Assembly: GCA_013360405.1 (NCBI GenBank)
Contig: JABWBR010000001.1
Location: 148,545-212,544, forward strand
Origin: Saprospiraceae bacterium
Lineage (GTDB): Bacteria > Bacteroidota > Bacteroidia > Chitinophagales > Saprospiraceae
Reading direction: 5' to 3'
DNA: 64,000 nucleotides
The notes below the pieces were generated by a model. It saw only the letters and a list, made by a program, of their open reading frames with translations. It did not search any database and was not told the origin of the DNA. Made by a program: the position numbers and the translations under genes. Shown one piece after another: positions 1-8,455 of this stretch; within the stretch, counting starts at the first letter, position 1; each line of letters starts with the position of its first letter.

Positions 1-1
1 C

Positions 2-379
2 CGGGGGGAATCGCAGGCCTCTACCTGGCTGTACCGCATTGCGCTAAACACGGCTTTGTCGTACCAGCAAAAGCAACGTCGGCAGCAGGCGGTACTGCGG
101 GGCGACGAACATTTTCCGACGGTGATTGACGACGACATCGGCGCCGCACAAGCCCAGCAACAGCGCATCGACCTGCTGTACCGCTGCATCAGCCGGCTCG
201 ACAAAGATGAAAGAGCTATCATACTACTCTACCTCGATGAAAAAAGCTATGAAGACATGGCGACTATCCTTGGTATTTCCGTCAGCCTGGTGGGCGTGAA
301 AATTCATCGCATCAAGAAAAAATTGCAGCAATTGCTGCTCAAAAACGAAGAATGGGCGAACGTCTGGCAGGAAGAATAA
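2..379 (+). CDS. ECF-type RNA polymerase sigma factor, 5'-truncated by window edge
   Basis: The reading frame is open from base 2 without a start codon, so the N-terminus lies outside the window. A TTG at 56 is inside conserved sequence and is not the real start. The first visible residues include STWLYRIALNTAL, the region 2.3/2.4 signature of ECF sigma factors. The C-terminal part (YLDEKSYEDMATILGISVS, then a basic helix) is the sigma-70 region 4 helix-turn-helix. The protein would direct RNA polymerase to a stress- or envelope-related regulon. It is followed after 9 bp by a membrane protein gene on the same strand, the usual arrangement for a sigma factor with a membrane partner. The family is clear; the regulon is unknown. 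Confidence 0.9.
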   Translation, partial: RGESQASTWLYRIALNTALSYQQKQRRQQAVLRGDEHFPTVIDDDIGAAQAQQQRIDLLYRCISRLDKDERAIILLYLDEKSYEDMATILGISVSLVGVKIHRIKKKLQQLLLKNEEWANVWQEE

Positions 380-388
380 AAGCGAGCT

Positions 389-1006
389 ATGGAAGAAATG
401 GATCTTCGATCGATATGGAAAGACAATGAAGCGGCTGCCGGATCGTACTACCGGCAGTTGAGCGACGAGGTGATGGCCCTGGCCCGCCGTCGTTCGCGCA
501 GCGTGCTCGACAAGGTGAAGCGCATCATTTTGATCGAATTTGTCGCAGGGCTCGCGATTGCCGTTGCGGCGGCGATCGGCGCCTGGAATTACACCTCCCA
601 GCCCGTCTTTTTCCTATTGGTTATCGCGGTGGCACTGGTGGCAGGCTGCTACCCCTATTACTGGCTGTGGCGGCGTATGCGACACATCCACGAAAAACCG
701 GTATTGGAAGCCCTCGACCAACAGATTGTGGTTTTGCAATCGTATATTCGCCACGTGGTATGGCTGGTGGGCGCTTTATTGCCATTGGGTTACATCTCCG
801 GATTTTTCATCGGCGCCGTAGAAGGCGGCGCACCCTGGCCCGGCGTATTGTTGTCGTGGAAAATGTGGGCCATTGCCGCGCCCCTCGGCATAGGAATTTG
901 CTGGTTGATCGTATTTTTTACAAAAAAATATATGCATGCCACCATCGGGCGGCAGGAAGTAGAACTCAGGCGCATTAAATTGGAATTGGAACACGAAGTG
1001 CAATAA
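389..1006 (+). CDS. Membrane protein downstream of ECF sigma factor, possible anti-sigma partner
   Basis: This 205-residue protein has a charged cytoplasmic N-terminal segment of about 45 residues. Four hydrophobic segments follow, at roughly 46-66, 70-90, 118-140 and 155-175, and then a basic amphipathic tail. I recognise no catalytic motif. Many Bacteroidota operons place such a protein just after an ECF sigma gene (here 9 bp after), so a role in holding the sigma factor or sensing membrane state is a reasonable inference. It lacks the zinc-binding anti-sigma motif. The AraC-type regulator gene starts 11 bp downstream, so the three genes probably form one transcript. The start is ATG 389, with GGAAGAA-like purines nearby. 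Confidence 0.7.
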   Translation: MEEMDLRSIWKDNEAAAGSYYRQLSDEVMALARRRSRSVLDKVKRIILIEFVAGLAIAVAAAIGAWNYTSQPVFFLLVIAVALVAGCYPYYWLWRRMRHIHEKPVLEALDQQIVVLQSYIRHVVWLVGALLPLGYISGFFIGAVEGGAPWPGVLLSWKMWAIAAPLGIGICWLIVFFTKKYMHATIGRQEVELRRIKLELEHEVQ

Positions 1007-1017
1007 CAGGAGGCGGA

Positions 1018-2157
1018 ATGTCATTTTCATTACTCAAGCTGGCTTTACTGGCCGGCGCCGCCCAAGGCGCCATACTGGCATTGCTGCTTTGGACCCGCCC
1101 GGTGAATCGCGAAGCCAACCGCATTTTTGCTTTCCTGCTTTTCCTGCTCACCATCCACCTCACGCTGGTCGCTTTTGACGAGCGCGATTTTTTTATGCGG
1201 TTTCCGCATCTCAGCCATCTCACCTGGCTAATCCCCGTGCTATATGGCCCACTTACCTTGATCTACGTGCGTCGGCTTACCCATATTGCGCCTGCTTTTC
1301 AAAAAAAAGAACTGCTTTACCTGCTGCCTTTTTTGGTTTGGCTAATCGTGCAATTGCCCTATTACTTCCAAACGGCAGCAGCCAAAAGAGCCTACCTGGG
1401 CAATTGGGAATTGTCGGTACAAGATGATTTTGGCTTGATTAACCAACTGACCAATTTTGTACACCTGCTTTTTTTTGGGCTTTGCATACGCGTTTACCAT
1501 AAACACGAACATCGCATCCCCGATTATTATTCCGATCTATCGAAGGTGCGCCTGCTGTGGTTGCAGCGTTTTTTGTATATCACTTTTGCCATTACCGCTA
1601 TCGGCGTTTTTATTTTTTATGCAAAAAAACTGGATTGGCCCTATTTGTCGGGCTTATATCCGTTCCATTTCCTGGGCGTAGTGGTGCTCATCTACTGGAC
1701 GGCCTACCAGGCCATAGCCCATCCCGTGCTTTTTTCGGCCGAAGTATACCCCTCGCCCGAAGAACAAGCGGAAGAGGCCCCGCCATCGCGCCTCGACAAT
1801 GCTACGCAGCAGGCCATGGCCGGGCAGTTGAAAAAACTCATGGAAGAGGAGCATTTGTATTTAAATAGCGAGTTGACCTTAAAAGACCTCAGCGACCGGT
1901 TGCAATCCAACAAGCAATACGTGTCGGAAGTACTCAACAGCTACATCGGCAAAACCTTCTACGATTTTGTCAACGACTATCGCATAGAGGCATTCAAGCG
2001 CCTGGCCGCCGATCCCTCCAACTCAAGTCTGACGCTATTGGGACTGGCCCTCGAAGCCGGATTTAATTCAAAAGCCACCTTCAACGCCGTTTTTAAAAAG
2101 AAAACGGGCCTTACGCCTTCCGCTTTTTATAAAGAACAACAACTAAATGAGGTCTGA
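1018..2157 (+). CDS. AraC family transcriptional regulator with N-terminal membrane domain
   Basis: The protein has 379 residues. About the first 230 form seven hydrophobic helices (for example the stretches near 1-25, 38-55, 67-85 and 98-118), a layout seen in a Bacteroidota class of membrane-anchored AraC regulators. Residues of about 270-375 form the DNA-binding domain: a first helix-turn-helix (LTLKDLSDRLQSNKQYVSEVLN) and a second (LTLLGLALEAGFNSKATFNAVFKK) followed by the typical TGLTPSAFYK end. It presumably senses a membrane or extracellular signal and binds DNA from the inner face of the membrane. The neighbouring sigma factor and membrane protein suggest a shared signalling unit. The signal and the targets cannot be read from sequence. 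Confidence 0.88.
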   Translation: MSFSLLKLALLAGAAQGAILALLLWTRPVNREANRIFAFLLFLLTIHLTLVAFDERDFFMRFPHLSHLTWLIPVLYGPLTLIYVRRLTHIAPAFQKKELLYLLPFLVWLIVQLPYYFQTAAAKRAYLGNWELSVQDDFGLINQLTNFVHLLFFGLCIRVYHKHEHRIPDYYSDLSKVRLLWLQRFLYITFAITAIGVFIFYAKKLDWPYLSGLYPFHFLGVVVLIYWTAYQAIAHPVLFSAEVYPSPEEQAEEAPPSRLDNATQQAMAGQLKKLMEEEHLYLNSELTLKDLSDRLQSNKQYVSEVLNSYIGKTFYDFVNDYRIEAFKRLAADPSNSSLTLLGLALEAGFNSKATFNAVFKKKTGLTPSAFYKEQQLNEV

Positions 2158-2209
2158 ATAGATCAATTCGGACGACTGGCAATGCCCCACGGTTCATCTT
2201 TGCCGAAAA

Positions 2210-2827
2210 ATGATTCAAAAGATGAAACGATTGCTATTTATTCCTTACCTGCGCCTCGCGCTACTGGCAGCCTTGCCGGCCGCCATACTGCCGGGGCTTC
2301 AAGCGCAAAACGCGCCGCCACCTCTGCAATGGGATATAGCCGCCGGAATGGGCTCCATCCACATGCCCGGCTTGGGCGCCGACTGGCAACACGCCCAGAC
2401 CGCGGTGTACGCCGGCGTAGAGCAGCCCTTCAACCAGCGCCGCACCTTGGGTCTGGCTCTGCGATTTAGCTATGCCCGCGGCAAATACCAGGGTGACGCC
2501 TTGTCAACCCAACTATTGTTCACTTTTTCTCCGCTTATCGCAAATGCCATCGAGCCCGGCATCGGGCTTGGCGTGGGGTATCAGCGCGCGTTTTCGCCTT
2601 CTAAATCCATGCATTGGGATGGGGAAAGCTGGACTGCCGGAAGACAGTCCAAGGGGCTGTTCCACGTGCCGCTGCGCGTGAGCCTGGGCTACAAAGCCAA
2701 AGGCAAGCAGTACGACTTCACGCCCTACGTGGCCTACCAACTACAGGCGCTGTTCGGCTACAGTCCCGACCTAAGCCTTTTGCCCCAATCTCATGCATTA
2801 ATTGGTTTAAAAATTGCTTCACACTAA
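2210..2827 (+). CDS. Small outer-membrane beta-barrel-like protein
   Basis: This 205-residue exported protein has a signal peptide ending near LPGLQAQ (about residue 33). The rest alternates short polar turns and aromatic-ended strands (for example LGLALRFSYARGKY and LRVSLGYKAKGKQYDFTPYVAYQLQ), as in a small outer-membrane beta-barrel. No family is named with certainty. ATG 2210 and ATG 2222 are both possible starts; the second gives a more conventional signal peptide beginning MKRLLFI. The serine hydrolase lipoprotein gene starts a few bases downstream, so the two may be co-transcribed. Confidence 0.6.
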   Translation: MIQKMKRLLFIPYLRLALLAALPAAILPGLQAQNAPPPLQWDIAAGMGSIHMPGLGADWQHAQTAVYAGVEQPFNQRRTLGLALRFSYARGKYQGDALSTQLLFTFSPLIANAIEPGIGLGVGYQRAFSPSKSMHWDGESWTAGRQSKGLFHVPLRVSLGYKAKGKQYDFTPYVAYQLQALFGYSPDLSLLPQSHALIGLKIASH

Positions 2828-2839
2828 AAATCAGTGACC

Positions 2840-4042
2840 ATGAATAAGTCCATTTTCTTTATTTTATTGGCAACCATCCTCTTTTTTGTCAGCGCTTGCC
2901 AAAAAGACGTTTACCAATGCGATCACCCCGCCGCCACAGACGATGTAGTGATCAACCGCAACCACCCGATGAAAGACTCTTTGGAAGCCATCATCGACAA
3001 ATACGTCGACCTGGGCATCCCTGGCGTGCAGGTGGCGGTAAAAAACGCCGACGGCTGGTATATCACCGGCGGTGGTTATGCCAAAATAGAAGACAAAAGC
3101 CCGCTGAGCAGCGGCATGAAGAGCTGGTATTTCAGTCTGACCAAAACCTACACCGCGTCGCTTGCCATGCAATTGTGGGAAGAAGGACAGTTGCAACTCG
3201 ACGCGCCCATCGGCGATTACCTCGCCCCGGAGGTTGCCGGCGGCATTGCGGGCAGCCCTACCATCACGGTGCGCATGTTGCTCAACCACAGCTCGGGTAT
3301 CGTCAACTTCACCGAATTGCCGGCCTTCCAATTGGGGCAGTTAAACAACCCATTGGATCAACCTACGCTCGAAGAAAAACTGGAATTGGTATACGGGCAG
3401 CCGTTGCTGTTCACGCCGGGTAGCGATTTCAGCTATTCCAACACCAATTATTTGCTGATGCATCTTATTATAGAAAAAGCAAGCGGCAAGACCTACGAGC
3501 AATTGCTGAAAGATAAGATACTACAACCGTTGGGATTACAGCATACCCATTACAACCTGGCTGATGCCGACATGGCATCGATGCCGTTTCCCAATTATTA
3601 TTTCGACCGCTTTGCCAACGAGCAGTTGGAGAACATTACCATGTGGAATATGTTACTGGGCAACACTAGCCTGGCCTACGGCGGCATAGCCGGCACCGCT
3701 GCCGACGCCATCCGCTTTTACGAAGCGCTCAACAAAGGACAGGTAGTAGGCGCCGCCGCCCTGGCAGGGATGCGCACCTGGATACAGGGCCACGAGTCTA
3801 CCCAACCCGACTACGGCCTGGGGCTGGAATACTACCAATACGGCCTCGACGGCGATGCCGGGCAGTACGGCCACGAAGGCGACGGCATTGGTTGTACCAC
3901 GCAGATGATGTATGTGCCTGCTAACGATACGTATTTGTATATCAATATTACCGCCGGAAGGCAGCTATTCGGGCCTTATCTGTTTAAAACTACGGATTTT
4001 AAGATTGACTTGTGCCGCTACACGGCCCGCTGGAGGCCTTAA
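2840..4042 (+). CDS. Serine hydrolase lipoprotein, class C beta-lactamase-like
   Basis: The protein has about 400 residues with a lipoprotein signal (lipobox VSAC, Cys at about 20 from ATG 2840; ATG 2834 is also in frame). The beta-lactamase/DD-peptidase fold is indicated by the SLTK nucleophile motif (Ser-x-x-Lys), the YSN motif in DFSYSNTNYLL, and a C-terminal GHEGDGIG in the place of the third KTG/HxG box. This family includes D-alanyl-D-alanine carboxypeptidases, esterases and related hydrolases, so the substrate cannot be assigned. It would be anchored in the envelope facing the periplasm or the surface. A hairpin at 4064-4094 follows the stop codon. A secreted serine hydrolase of the same fold lies at 53724-55037. 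Confidence 0.87.
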   Translation: MNKSIFFILLATILFFVSACQKDVYQCDHPAATDDVVINRNHPMKDSLEAIIDKYVDLGIPGVQVAVKNADGWYITGGGYAKIEDKSPLSSGMKSWYFSLTKTYTASLAMQLWEEGQLQLDAPIGDYLAPEVAGGIAGSPTITVRMLLNHSSGIVNFTELPAFQLGQLNNPLDQPTLEEKLELVYGQPLLFTPGSDFSYSNTNYLLMHLIIEKASGKTYEQLLKDKILQPLGLQHTHYNLADADMASMPFPNYYFDRFANEQLENITMWNMLLGNTSLAYGGIAGTAADAIRFYEALNKGQVVGAAALAGMRTWIQGHESTQPDYGLGLEYYQYGLDGDAGQYGHEGDGIGCTTQMMYVPANDTYLYINITAGRQLFGPYLFKTTDFKIDLCRYTARWRP

Positions 4043-4063
4043 CCAGCTTTCGTTTCATAGTAT

Positions 4064-4094
4064 GGGCGTCTTGCACACCGGCTGCAAGGCGCCC
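4064..4094 (+). terminator. Hairpin after the serine hydrolase gene
   Basis: GGGCGTCTTGCA (4064-4075) pairs with TGCAAGGCGCCC (4083-4094) over 12 positions with one G-T wobble and a 7-base loop. It lies 22 bases past the stop codon. There is no strong T run, so intrinsic termination is plausible but not certain. Confidence 0.45.
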
Positions 4095-4204
4095 GCTGTA
4101 TTCCGAAAAATTAATAAAATTGTTTATATTACAGGCAGTTATACCGTGCTGTGTCGGTATAACGCCAACTAGCTTGTATTCTTTAACCACTATGACAACA
4201 TATT

Positions 4205-6424
4205 ATGCAGAAATTTAACTTATCACTAATACTTACCGCTCTTGCCTTGAGTGTGAGTGTTCATGCCCAGATCACCGTTACCAATACCGCTTTTCCGGTG
4301 GTGGGCGACACCTACAATTACAACATCGATGTAAACCCTGTCATACCCGGGTTTTTCACCCCTCCGGGCTTCAATCAAACCTGGGATTTCAGCAATTTGC
4401 AGACCGACCTGACCAGCGCAACGATTTTCAATGCTCCCAACACCGGGGCGCATTCCGCCAGCTTCCCCGGCGCGGATCTTCTCGTTAATGCAAATGGAAG
4501 AGAAATGTATTACGATGTCAATAATAGTCTCAATGGCGGTTTTGTGAAATTGATGGGATATTTCGGAAGCGATCCGATAAATATCGGCATCAACTTATTA
4601 GTGCCTTATGCCCCACCACTAGGGGTGCGACGCAGCCCTGTGAATATGTTTGATGTTAGCGCTGTGTCAAGCGGCGTTTTAGTGCCTTTTGATGACGTCC
4701 TAATGCCGGCTAACCTGCGTCAGCTACTTCCTGTTATGGCCGATTCATTTCGAATCCGGGTTGCTATCAATCGCATCGATGCCGTAGATGCCTGGGGAAC
4801 ATTGTCTATTCCCGGAGGATGTTATCAGGTGTTGCGTGAAAAGCGCACGGCTTACACGGAACAGCGGTTGGACGCCAAGGTCCCTCCTTTGGGCTGGCTG
4901 GATATCACCGATATAGCAATACAGACCTTAGGGTTGACGGAATTGGGCGTTGACACGACTGTAGAGCATCATTTTTTTAGCAATGTTAGTAAGCAGGAAA
5001 TCGCCATATTGCGACTTAATAATGCACAGTCTGCTGTTGAAATGGCCTGGTTTAAGGCCGGAGGCAATGTCCAATTGGCGATCACCAATATTGCCACCAC
5101 TCCTGAGATCTGCCCTAATGCCAATAACGGCAGCATTACGGTAACCGCAACAGGAACGAGTACATTGACCTACAGTATCTCCGGGCCTTCAAATCAGAGC
5201 AACGGCACGGGGGTATTTACAGGTCTACCCGATGGCAGTTATACCGTGACGGTCACAAGCAATAGCAGCCCCTGTCCGGCATCTGCCATGGCTTTCGTTG
5301 CGGCCGGGGTAGACGGGGCGCCACCCACAGCTACCTGCACTAACACAACGCTGGTTTTCAACGGCCAACAAAGCATAACCCTCAATACGGGCGAACTGGT
5401 GACGGCTACTGACAACTGCGGCGTGCAGAGCATCACCCTCTCGCCGGCTACGATTCTTGCTACGCAAGTGGGCCAACCAGTACTTGTGACGGCTACGGTT
5501 TTGGATGTAAACGGCAACTCAGCTACCTGCGTATCCACTGTTACAGTATCGGGTCTGCCTGCAGGTTGGAGCGAGCCGCCGCCGACCGGCTGCACGAACT
5601 GTACCAGCGATTTTAGCTACTCCCCTGGTACCGATACCTGGACTGGCAGTGCTACAGGCGCCGTATATAACTCACCCTACAACGCAGACGCGGCAGCGTT
5701 TGCTGCTCGTATGCTGTGTGGCAGCGGTAGCATCACTGCGCGGGTCACGGGCATTGACGGTTCCGGCTGGGCCGGCGTAGTGATGCGCGAGAGCAACGCG
5801 GCCGGCGCCAAAAAAGCGCAGTTGATGACTAACCTGACCCAGTTCAGCCGCCGCGAATTCCGCACAGTCACCAACGGACAAGCCTTTCCGCAACAATTTC
5901 CGAACAAACAGCGCTATTGGCTGCGCATCGTGCGGGAGGGCCATCAGTTCACTCTGTTCGCCTCACCCAACGAAGCAGACTGGTTCTTGGTTGGCGCCCA
6001 AAATATTGTGATGAGCAACTGCATCCAGATGGGGTTGGTAGCCACCAATGCCTCCGCTACGGAAACCGTGACAGCCACTTTCTCCAACGTGGCCTTCACA
6101 GGCGCCAGTGCGGCATCGGCTATGCCTGGTGGCGGCCCGGCTACACACACAGACCTCAGCTCGCAGCACGAAGCTGATTTTAGCGTATTTCCCAATCCGA
6201 CTAGCGGCGAGTTGAATGTAGATTTGACGCAGTACATCGGTCGAGAGGTGCGTATAGAAGTATATAGCCTGGAGGGCAGGTTGATGCAATTCAGCGAGAT
6301 AGACGAAGTGCAAACCGATGTGCAGCTGTTGAATCTGGCTGGTTTTCATAGCGGGATGTACTTAATAAAAGTAAAATCCAATGGTCTGCCGGATGTGACG
6401 CGACGGGTGATGCTGGCGCGGTAA
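4205..6424 (+). CDS. Secreted multidomain protein with T9SS type A sorting domain
   Basis: The protein has 739 residues with a signal peptide (MQKFNLSLILTALALSVSVHAQ). Residues of about 290-360 resemble one SprB/PKD-like repeat (NNGSITVTATG and DGSYTVTVT). Residues of about 365-445 resemble an HYR-type Ig-like module (TDNCGVQSITLSP, VLDVNGNSATC). Residues of about 460-640 look like a jelly-roll, DUF1349-like carbohydrate-binding fold (GWAGVVMRES, QRYWLRIVREG, FTLFASPNEADW). The last 80 residues (FSVFPNPTSGELNVDL through SGMYLIKV) are a type A sorting domain, so it should cross the outer membrane through the type IX system. The first 280 residues match nothing I know. Role unknown; an extracellular binding or adhesion protein is the best guess. 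Confidence 0.85.
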   Translation: MQKFNLSLILTALALSVSVHAQITVTNTAFPVVGDTYNYNIDVNPVIPGFFTPPGFNQTWDFSNLQTDLTSATIFNAPNTGAHSASFPGADLLVNANGREMYYDVNNSLNGGFVKLMGYFGSDPINIGINLLVPYAPPLGVRRSPVNMFDVSAVSSGVLVPFDDVLMPANLRQLLPVMADSFRIRVAINRIDAVDAWGTLSIPGGCYQVLREKRTAYTEQRLDAKVPPLGWLDITDIAIQTLGLTELGVDTTVEHHFFSNVSKQEIAILRLNNAQSAVEMAWFKAGGNVQLAITNIATTPEICPNANNGSITVTATGTSTLTYSISGPSNQSNGTGVFTGLPDGSYTVTVTSNSSPCPASAMAFVAAGVDGAPPTATCTNTTLVFNGQQSITLNTGELVTATDNCGVQSITLSPATILATQVGQPVLVTATVLDVNGNSATCVSTVTVSGLPAGWSEPPPTGCTNCTSDFSYSPGTDTWTGSATGAVYNSPYNADAAAFAARMLCGSGSITARVTGIDGSGWAGVVMRESNAAGAKKAQLMTNLTQFSRREFRTVTNGQAFPQQFPNKQRYWLRIVREGHQFTLFASPNEADWFLVGAQNIVMSNCIQMGLVATNASATETVTATFSNVAFTGASAASAMPGGGPATHTDLSSQHEADFSVFPNPTSGELNVDLTQYIGREVRIEVYSLEGRLMQFSEIDEVQTDVQLLNLAGFHSGMYLIKVKSNGLPDVTRRVMLAR

Positions 6425-6450
6425 CGGTTGGCTTTTAGAAAATAATGAGG

Positions 6451-6488
6451 ATAGTAGCGCCGTGATTCATCGCGGCGCTACTATTTTA
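6451..6488 (+). terminator. Intrinsic terminator after the T9SS cargo gene
   Basis: ATAGTAGCGCCG (6451-6462) and CGGCGCTACTAT (6473-6484) are perfect complements of 12 bp with a 10-base loop, followed by TTTTA. It lies 27 bases past the stop of the preceding gene. Confidence 0.8.
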
Positions 6489-6629
6489 CGGCTGTGCCCC
6501 AAGAGTACGGTCTATTGTTGCAAAAACTAGCACGTATGTTGCAATAGCGAGAAAGTAAAAATTTTTTAAACAAAAACATTGACAAATAAAAATAATTTGT
6601 TTATTGTTGCAAAATAAAATCCATACCCA

Positions 6630-7826
6630 ATGCCCAAAGGAAAACAAACCCGTCCCCGGCAGGGGGAGCGGCCGCACGATGCCGTTTTTAAAGCATTTTT
6701 CGGCGATGCAAAAATTGCCAGGAGTTACCTTATGAAATACACGCCGGCCGATATCCTGGAAAAGATCGATTTTTCATCGTTTCGAAAAAGTGATACGGCT
6801 TTTGTGAGCGGTAGGTTTGGCGTGTCATTTAGCGACGTAGTTTACGAAACGGAAATGCCTGACGGCGGGCTTGCCCGTTTGTTGTTCCTGTTTGAGCACA
6901 AGAGTTATATCCCTAAGCAACCCATACATTTGCAACTGCTCGATTACTTGTTGCAAATCTGGGAAGACGATCTTAAAAATGACAGGCGGCTTTCCTTTGT
7001 AATGCCTATTGTCGTATACCATGGCAGACAAAGGTGGACACAGCCGCCGCTTAGCGCATATTTGGGAAATTTTCCAGCGGCTTGGCAGGTTTTTATCCCT
7101 GATTTTAGCTATCTACTAACTGATTTAACCCGGTTACAGCAACAAACGATCATAAATACCAGTGAGGATGAACATCTCAGTAACTTGTTTTTAGCCCTGA
7201 AATCGGCGCATGATGGTAGAATGATCAGAAAAAATTGGAAAAAAATCCTTAATTTTGAAAACAGAGATCAAGCTATGCAAACAGATCGGGACAACATTCT
7301 GTTTCAGGCGTTAGCACTTTATGTCATAAAAATCAGCCGTATGAAGATGTCGGAAATCAAAGAACTAAGCAAAGAATTACCGGAGCCTGGACGTAGCTGG
7401 CTTAACGCTGTTCCAGAGGAATTATTAATACCGTGGAAAAAGAAAGGACTTCGCAAAGGCTTAAAGAAAGGCCTAAAGAAAGGTCTAAAAAAAGGCTTGG
7501 AGCAAGGTCTATTAAAAGGACTTGAGCAAGGCCTTGAACAAGGTCGTGCACAAGGTCGTGCACAAGGTCTGGAACAAGGTCTGGAACAAGGTCTGGAACA
7601 AGGTCGTGCACAAGGTCTGGAACAAGGTCTGGAACAAGGTCTGGAACAAGGTCTGGAACAAGGTCTGGAACAAGGGCGCGCTAAAGTATTAGCAGAACTC
7701 GTTATCAAAACAATCCGAAAATTCCCGGAATGGAGCGATGAAGAAGTTGCGGAATTTGTCGGCGCCACGGTTGAAGATGTCAAGCAATTGAGACAGGATT
7801 TGGAAAACAACACTACAATGGAGTGA
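6630..7826 (+). CDS. Rpn/YhgA-like PD-(D/E)XK nuclease (recombination-promoting nuclease family)
   Basis: This 398-residue protein belongs to the transposase-like Rpn family. The N-terminus (RPHDAVFKAFFGD) is the family hallmark. The nuclease core shows Asp69 (SFSDVVYE) and Glu89-His-Lys91 (LFLFEHKSY) in the D...ExK arrangement, followed by LLDYLLQIWEDDL. E. coli RpnA-type members promote RecA-independent recombination and cleave DNA. Residues of about 272-352 are built of a four-residue unit (KGLK, then EQGL or AQGR) repeated about 20 times, encoded by near-identical 12-bp units. A predicted helical domain (WSDEEVAEFVGATVEDV) closes the protein. Its own terminator separates it from the convergent stress operon. 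Start ATG 6630 directly precedes the basic leader. Confidence 0.88.
   Translation: MPKGKQTRPRQGERPHDAVFKAFFGDAKIARSYLMKYTPADILEKIDFSSFRKSDTAFVSGRFGVSFSDVVYETEMPDGGLARLLFLFEHKSYIPKQPIHLQLLDYLLQIWEDDLKNDRRLSFVMPIVVYHGRQRWTQPPLSAYLGNFPAAWQVFIPDFSYLLTDLTRLQQQTIINTSEDEHLSNLFLALKSAHDGRMIRKNWKKILNFENRDQAMQTDRDNILFQALALYVIKISRMKMSEIKELSKELPEPGRSWLNAVPEELLIPWKKKGLRKGLKKGLKKGLKKGLEQGLLKGLEQGLEQGRAQGRAQGLEQGLEQGLEQGRAQGLEQGLEQGLEQGLEQGLEQGRAKVLAELVIKTIRKFPEWSDEEVAEFVGATVEDVKQLRQDLENNTTME
7444..7678 (+). repeat. In-frame 12-bp tandem repeat array inside the Rpn gene
   Basis: About 20 copies of a 12-bp unit. Early copies read close to AAAGGCCTAAAG and later copies CAAGGTCTGGAA, with CAAGGTCGTGCA variants interspersed. 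Because 12 is a multiple of 3, gain or loss of units keeps the reading frame. The later copies are nearly identical at DNA level, which suggests recent expansion by slippage or recombination. Confidence 0.92.
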
Positions 7827-7827
7827 T

Positions 7828-7867
7828 AAAAAAAGAGGACGACTGCTAAGCCGGCCTCTTTTTTTTG
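7828..7867. terminator. Bidirectional terminator between convergent genes
   Basis: AAAAAAAGAGG (7828-7838) and CCTCTTTTTTTT (7855-7866) face each other across a short GC-containing loop. This gives a T-run-terminated hairpin on both strands. It separates the Rpn gene (plus) from the Spy-like gene (minus). Confidence 0.8.
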
Positions 7868-7871
7868 TTTA

Positions 7872-8354
7872 TTAATTCCGCCTGAACCCCGGCCTTTGCT
7901 GCGGCCTTGTATTCTGCTGCTGGCGGCGTTCCCTGACTTTTTCGAGCATGAATATCTTAAAGTCGCGGTCGGCTTTTTCGTAGGCCACCAACTTGCGGGC
8001 TGGAACTACGTCGCGGAACTTGCGGATATAATCGCGTTTCAGCGAGAGCAATTCCGACTCCATGTCCATGCGGGTGTTGATAAACTGGTCGGCTTCGGCG
8101 TCGTTCATATCCTCGATCGTCTTTTTGGGCTTAAAGCGCTTGCGTATATCGCTTTGCTTTTGCTCGTATTCGTTGTGGATCGCCCAGAATTTTTCCGACT
8201 CATTGGGCGTTAAACGAAGCCGTTCGGTAATAAAAGCCACCCTTTGGGCTCTGATCTTTCCGCCAAGGTTATCCATTTCTTCTTCAAACTCCTGGGCGCC
8301 GGCCCAGGTGGCAAAGGTAGCTATCAAAAACAGGGTTAGCATCAAGTTTCTCAT
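7872..8354 (-). CDS. Spy/CpxP-like periplasmic sensor protein of the sigma operon
   Basis: This is a protein of about 160 residues with a signal peptide (MRNLMLTLFLIATFATWAGAQ). The mature part is highly charged and helical (FITERLRLTPNESEKFWAIHNEYEQKQ, then DMESELLSLKRDYIRKFRDVVP), ending in a Gln/Arg-rich tail. This matches the small Bacteroidota proteins annotated as sensors of ECF-type sigma factors, which resemble Spy/CpxP chaperones. ATG 8354 is preferred to an upstream in-frame start at 8435 because it gives a clean signal peptide; the extra 27 residues are encoded by the repeat hairpin at 8374-8451. It is the third gene of the 9575-to-7872 operon. Confidence 0.75.
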   Translation of the reverse strand: MRNLMLTLFLIATFATWAGAQEFEEEMDNLGGKIRAQRVAFITERLRLTPNESEKFWAIHNEYEQKQSDIRKRFKPKKTIEDMNDAEADQFINTRMDMESELLSLKRDYIRKFRDVVPARKLVAYEKADRDFKIFMLEKVRERRQQQNTRPQQRPGFRRN

Positions 8355-8373
8355 GTTCAATATTTGTTTATGA

Positions 8374-8451
8374 GGGTTTATGAAGGGGTATGAGGGGGAT
8401 TGAAAGTCTTTAAATAAACTCTTATAGACCCTCATACCCCTTCATAAACCC
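8374..8451. repeat. 23-bp perfect inverted repeat within the sigma operon
   Basis: Bases 8374-8396 (GGGTTTATGAAGGGG...) and 8429-8451 are perfect reverse complements of 23 bp around a 32-base loop. It lies between the anti-sigma-like and the Spy-like genes. It could act as an attenuator or an RNA-processing site, or be an inserted intergenic repeat; no T run follows on the minus strand. Confidence 0.8.
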
Positions 8452-8455
8452 AAAA

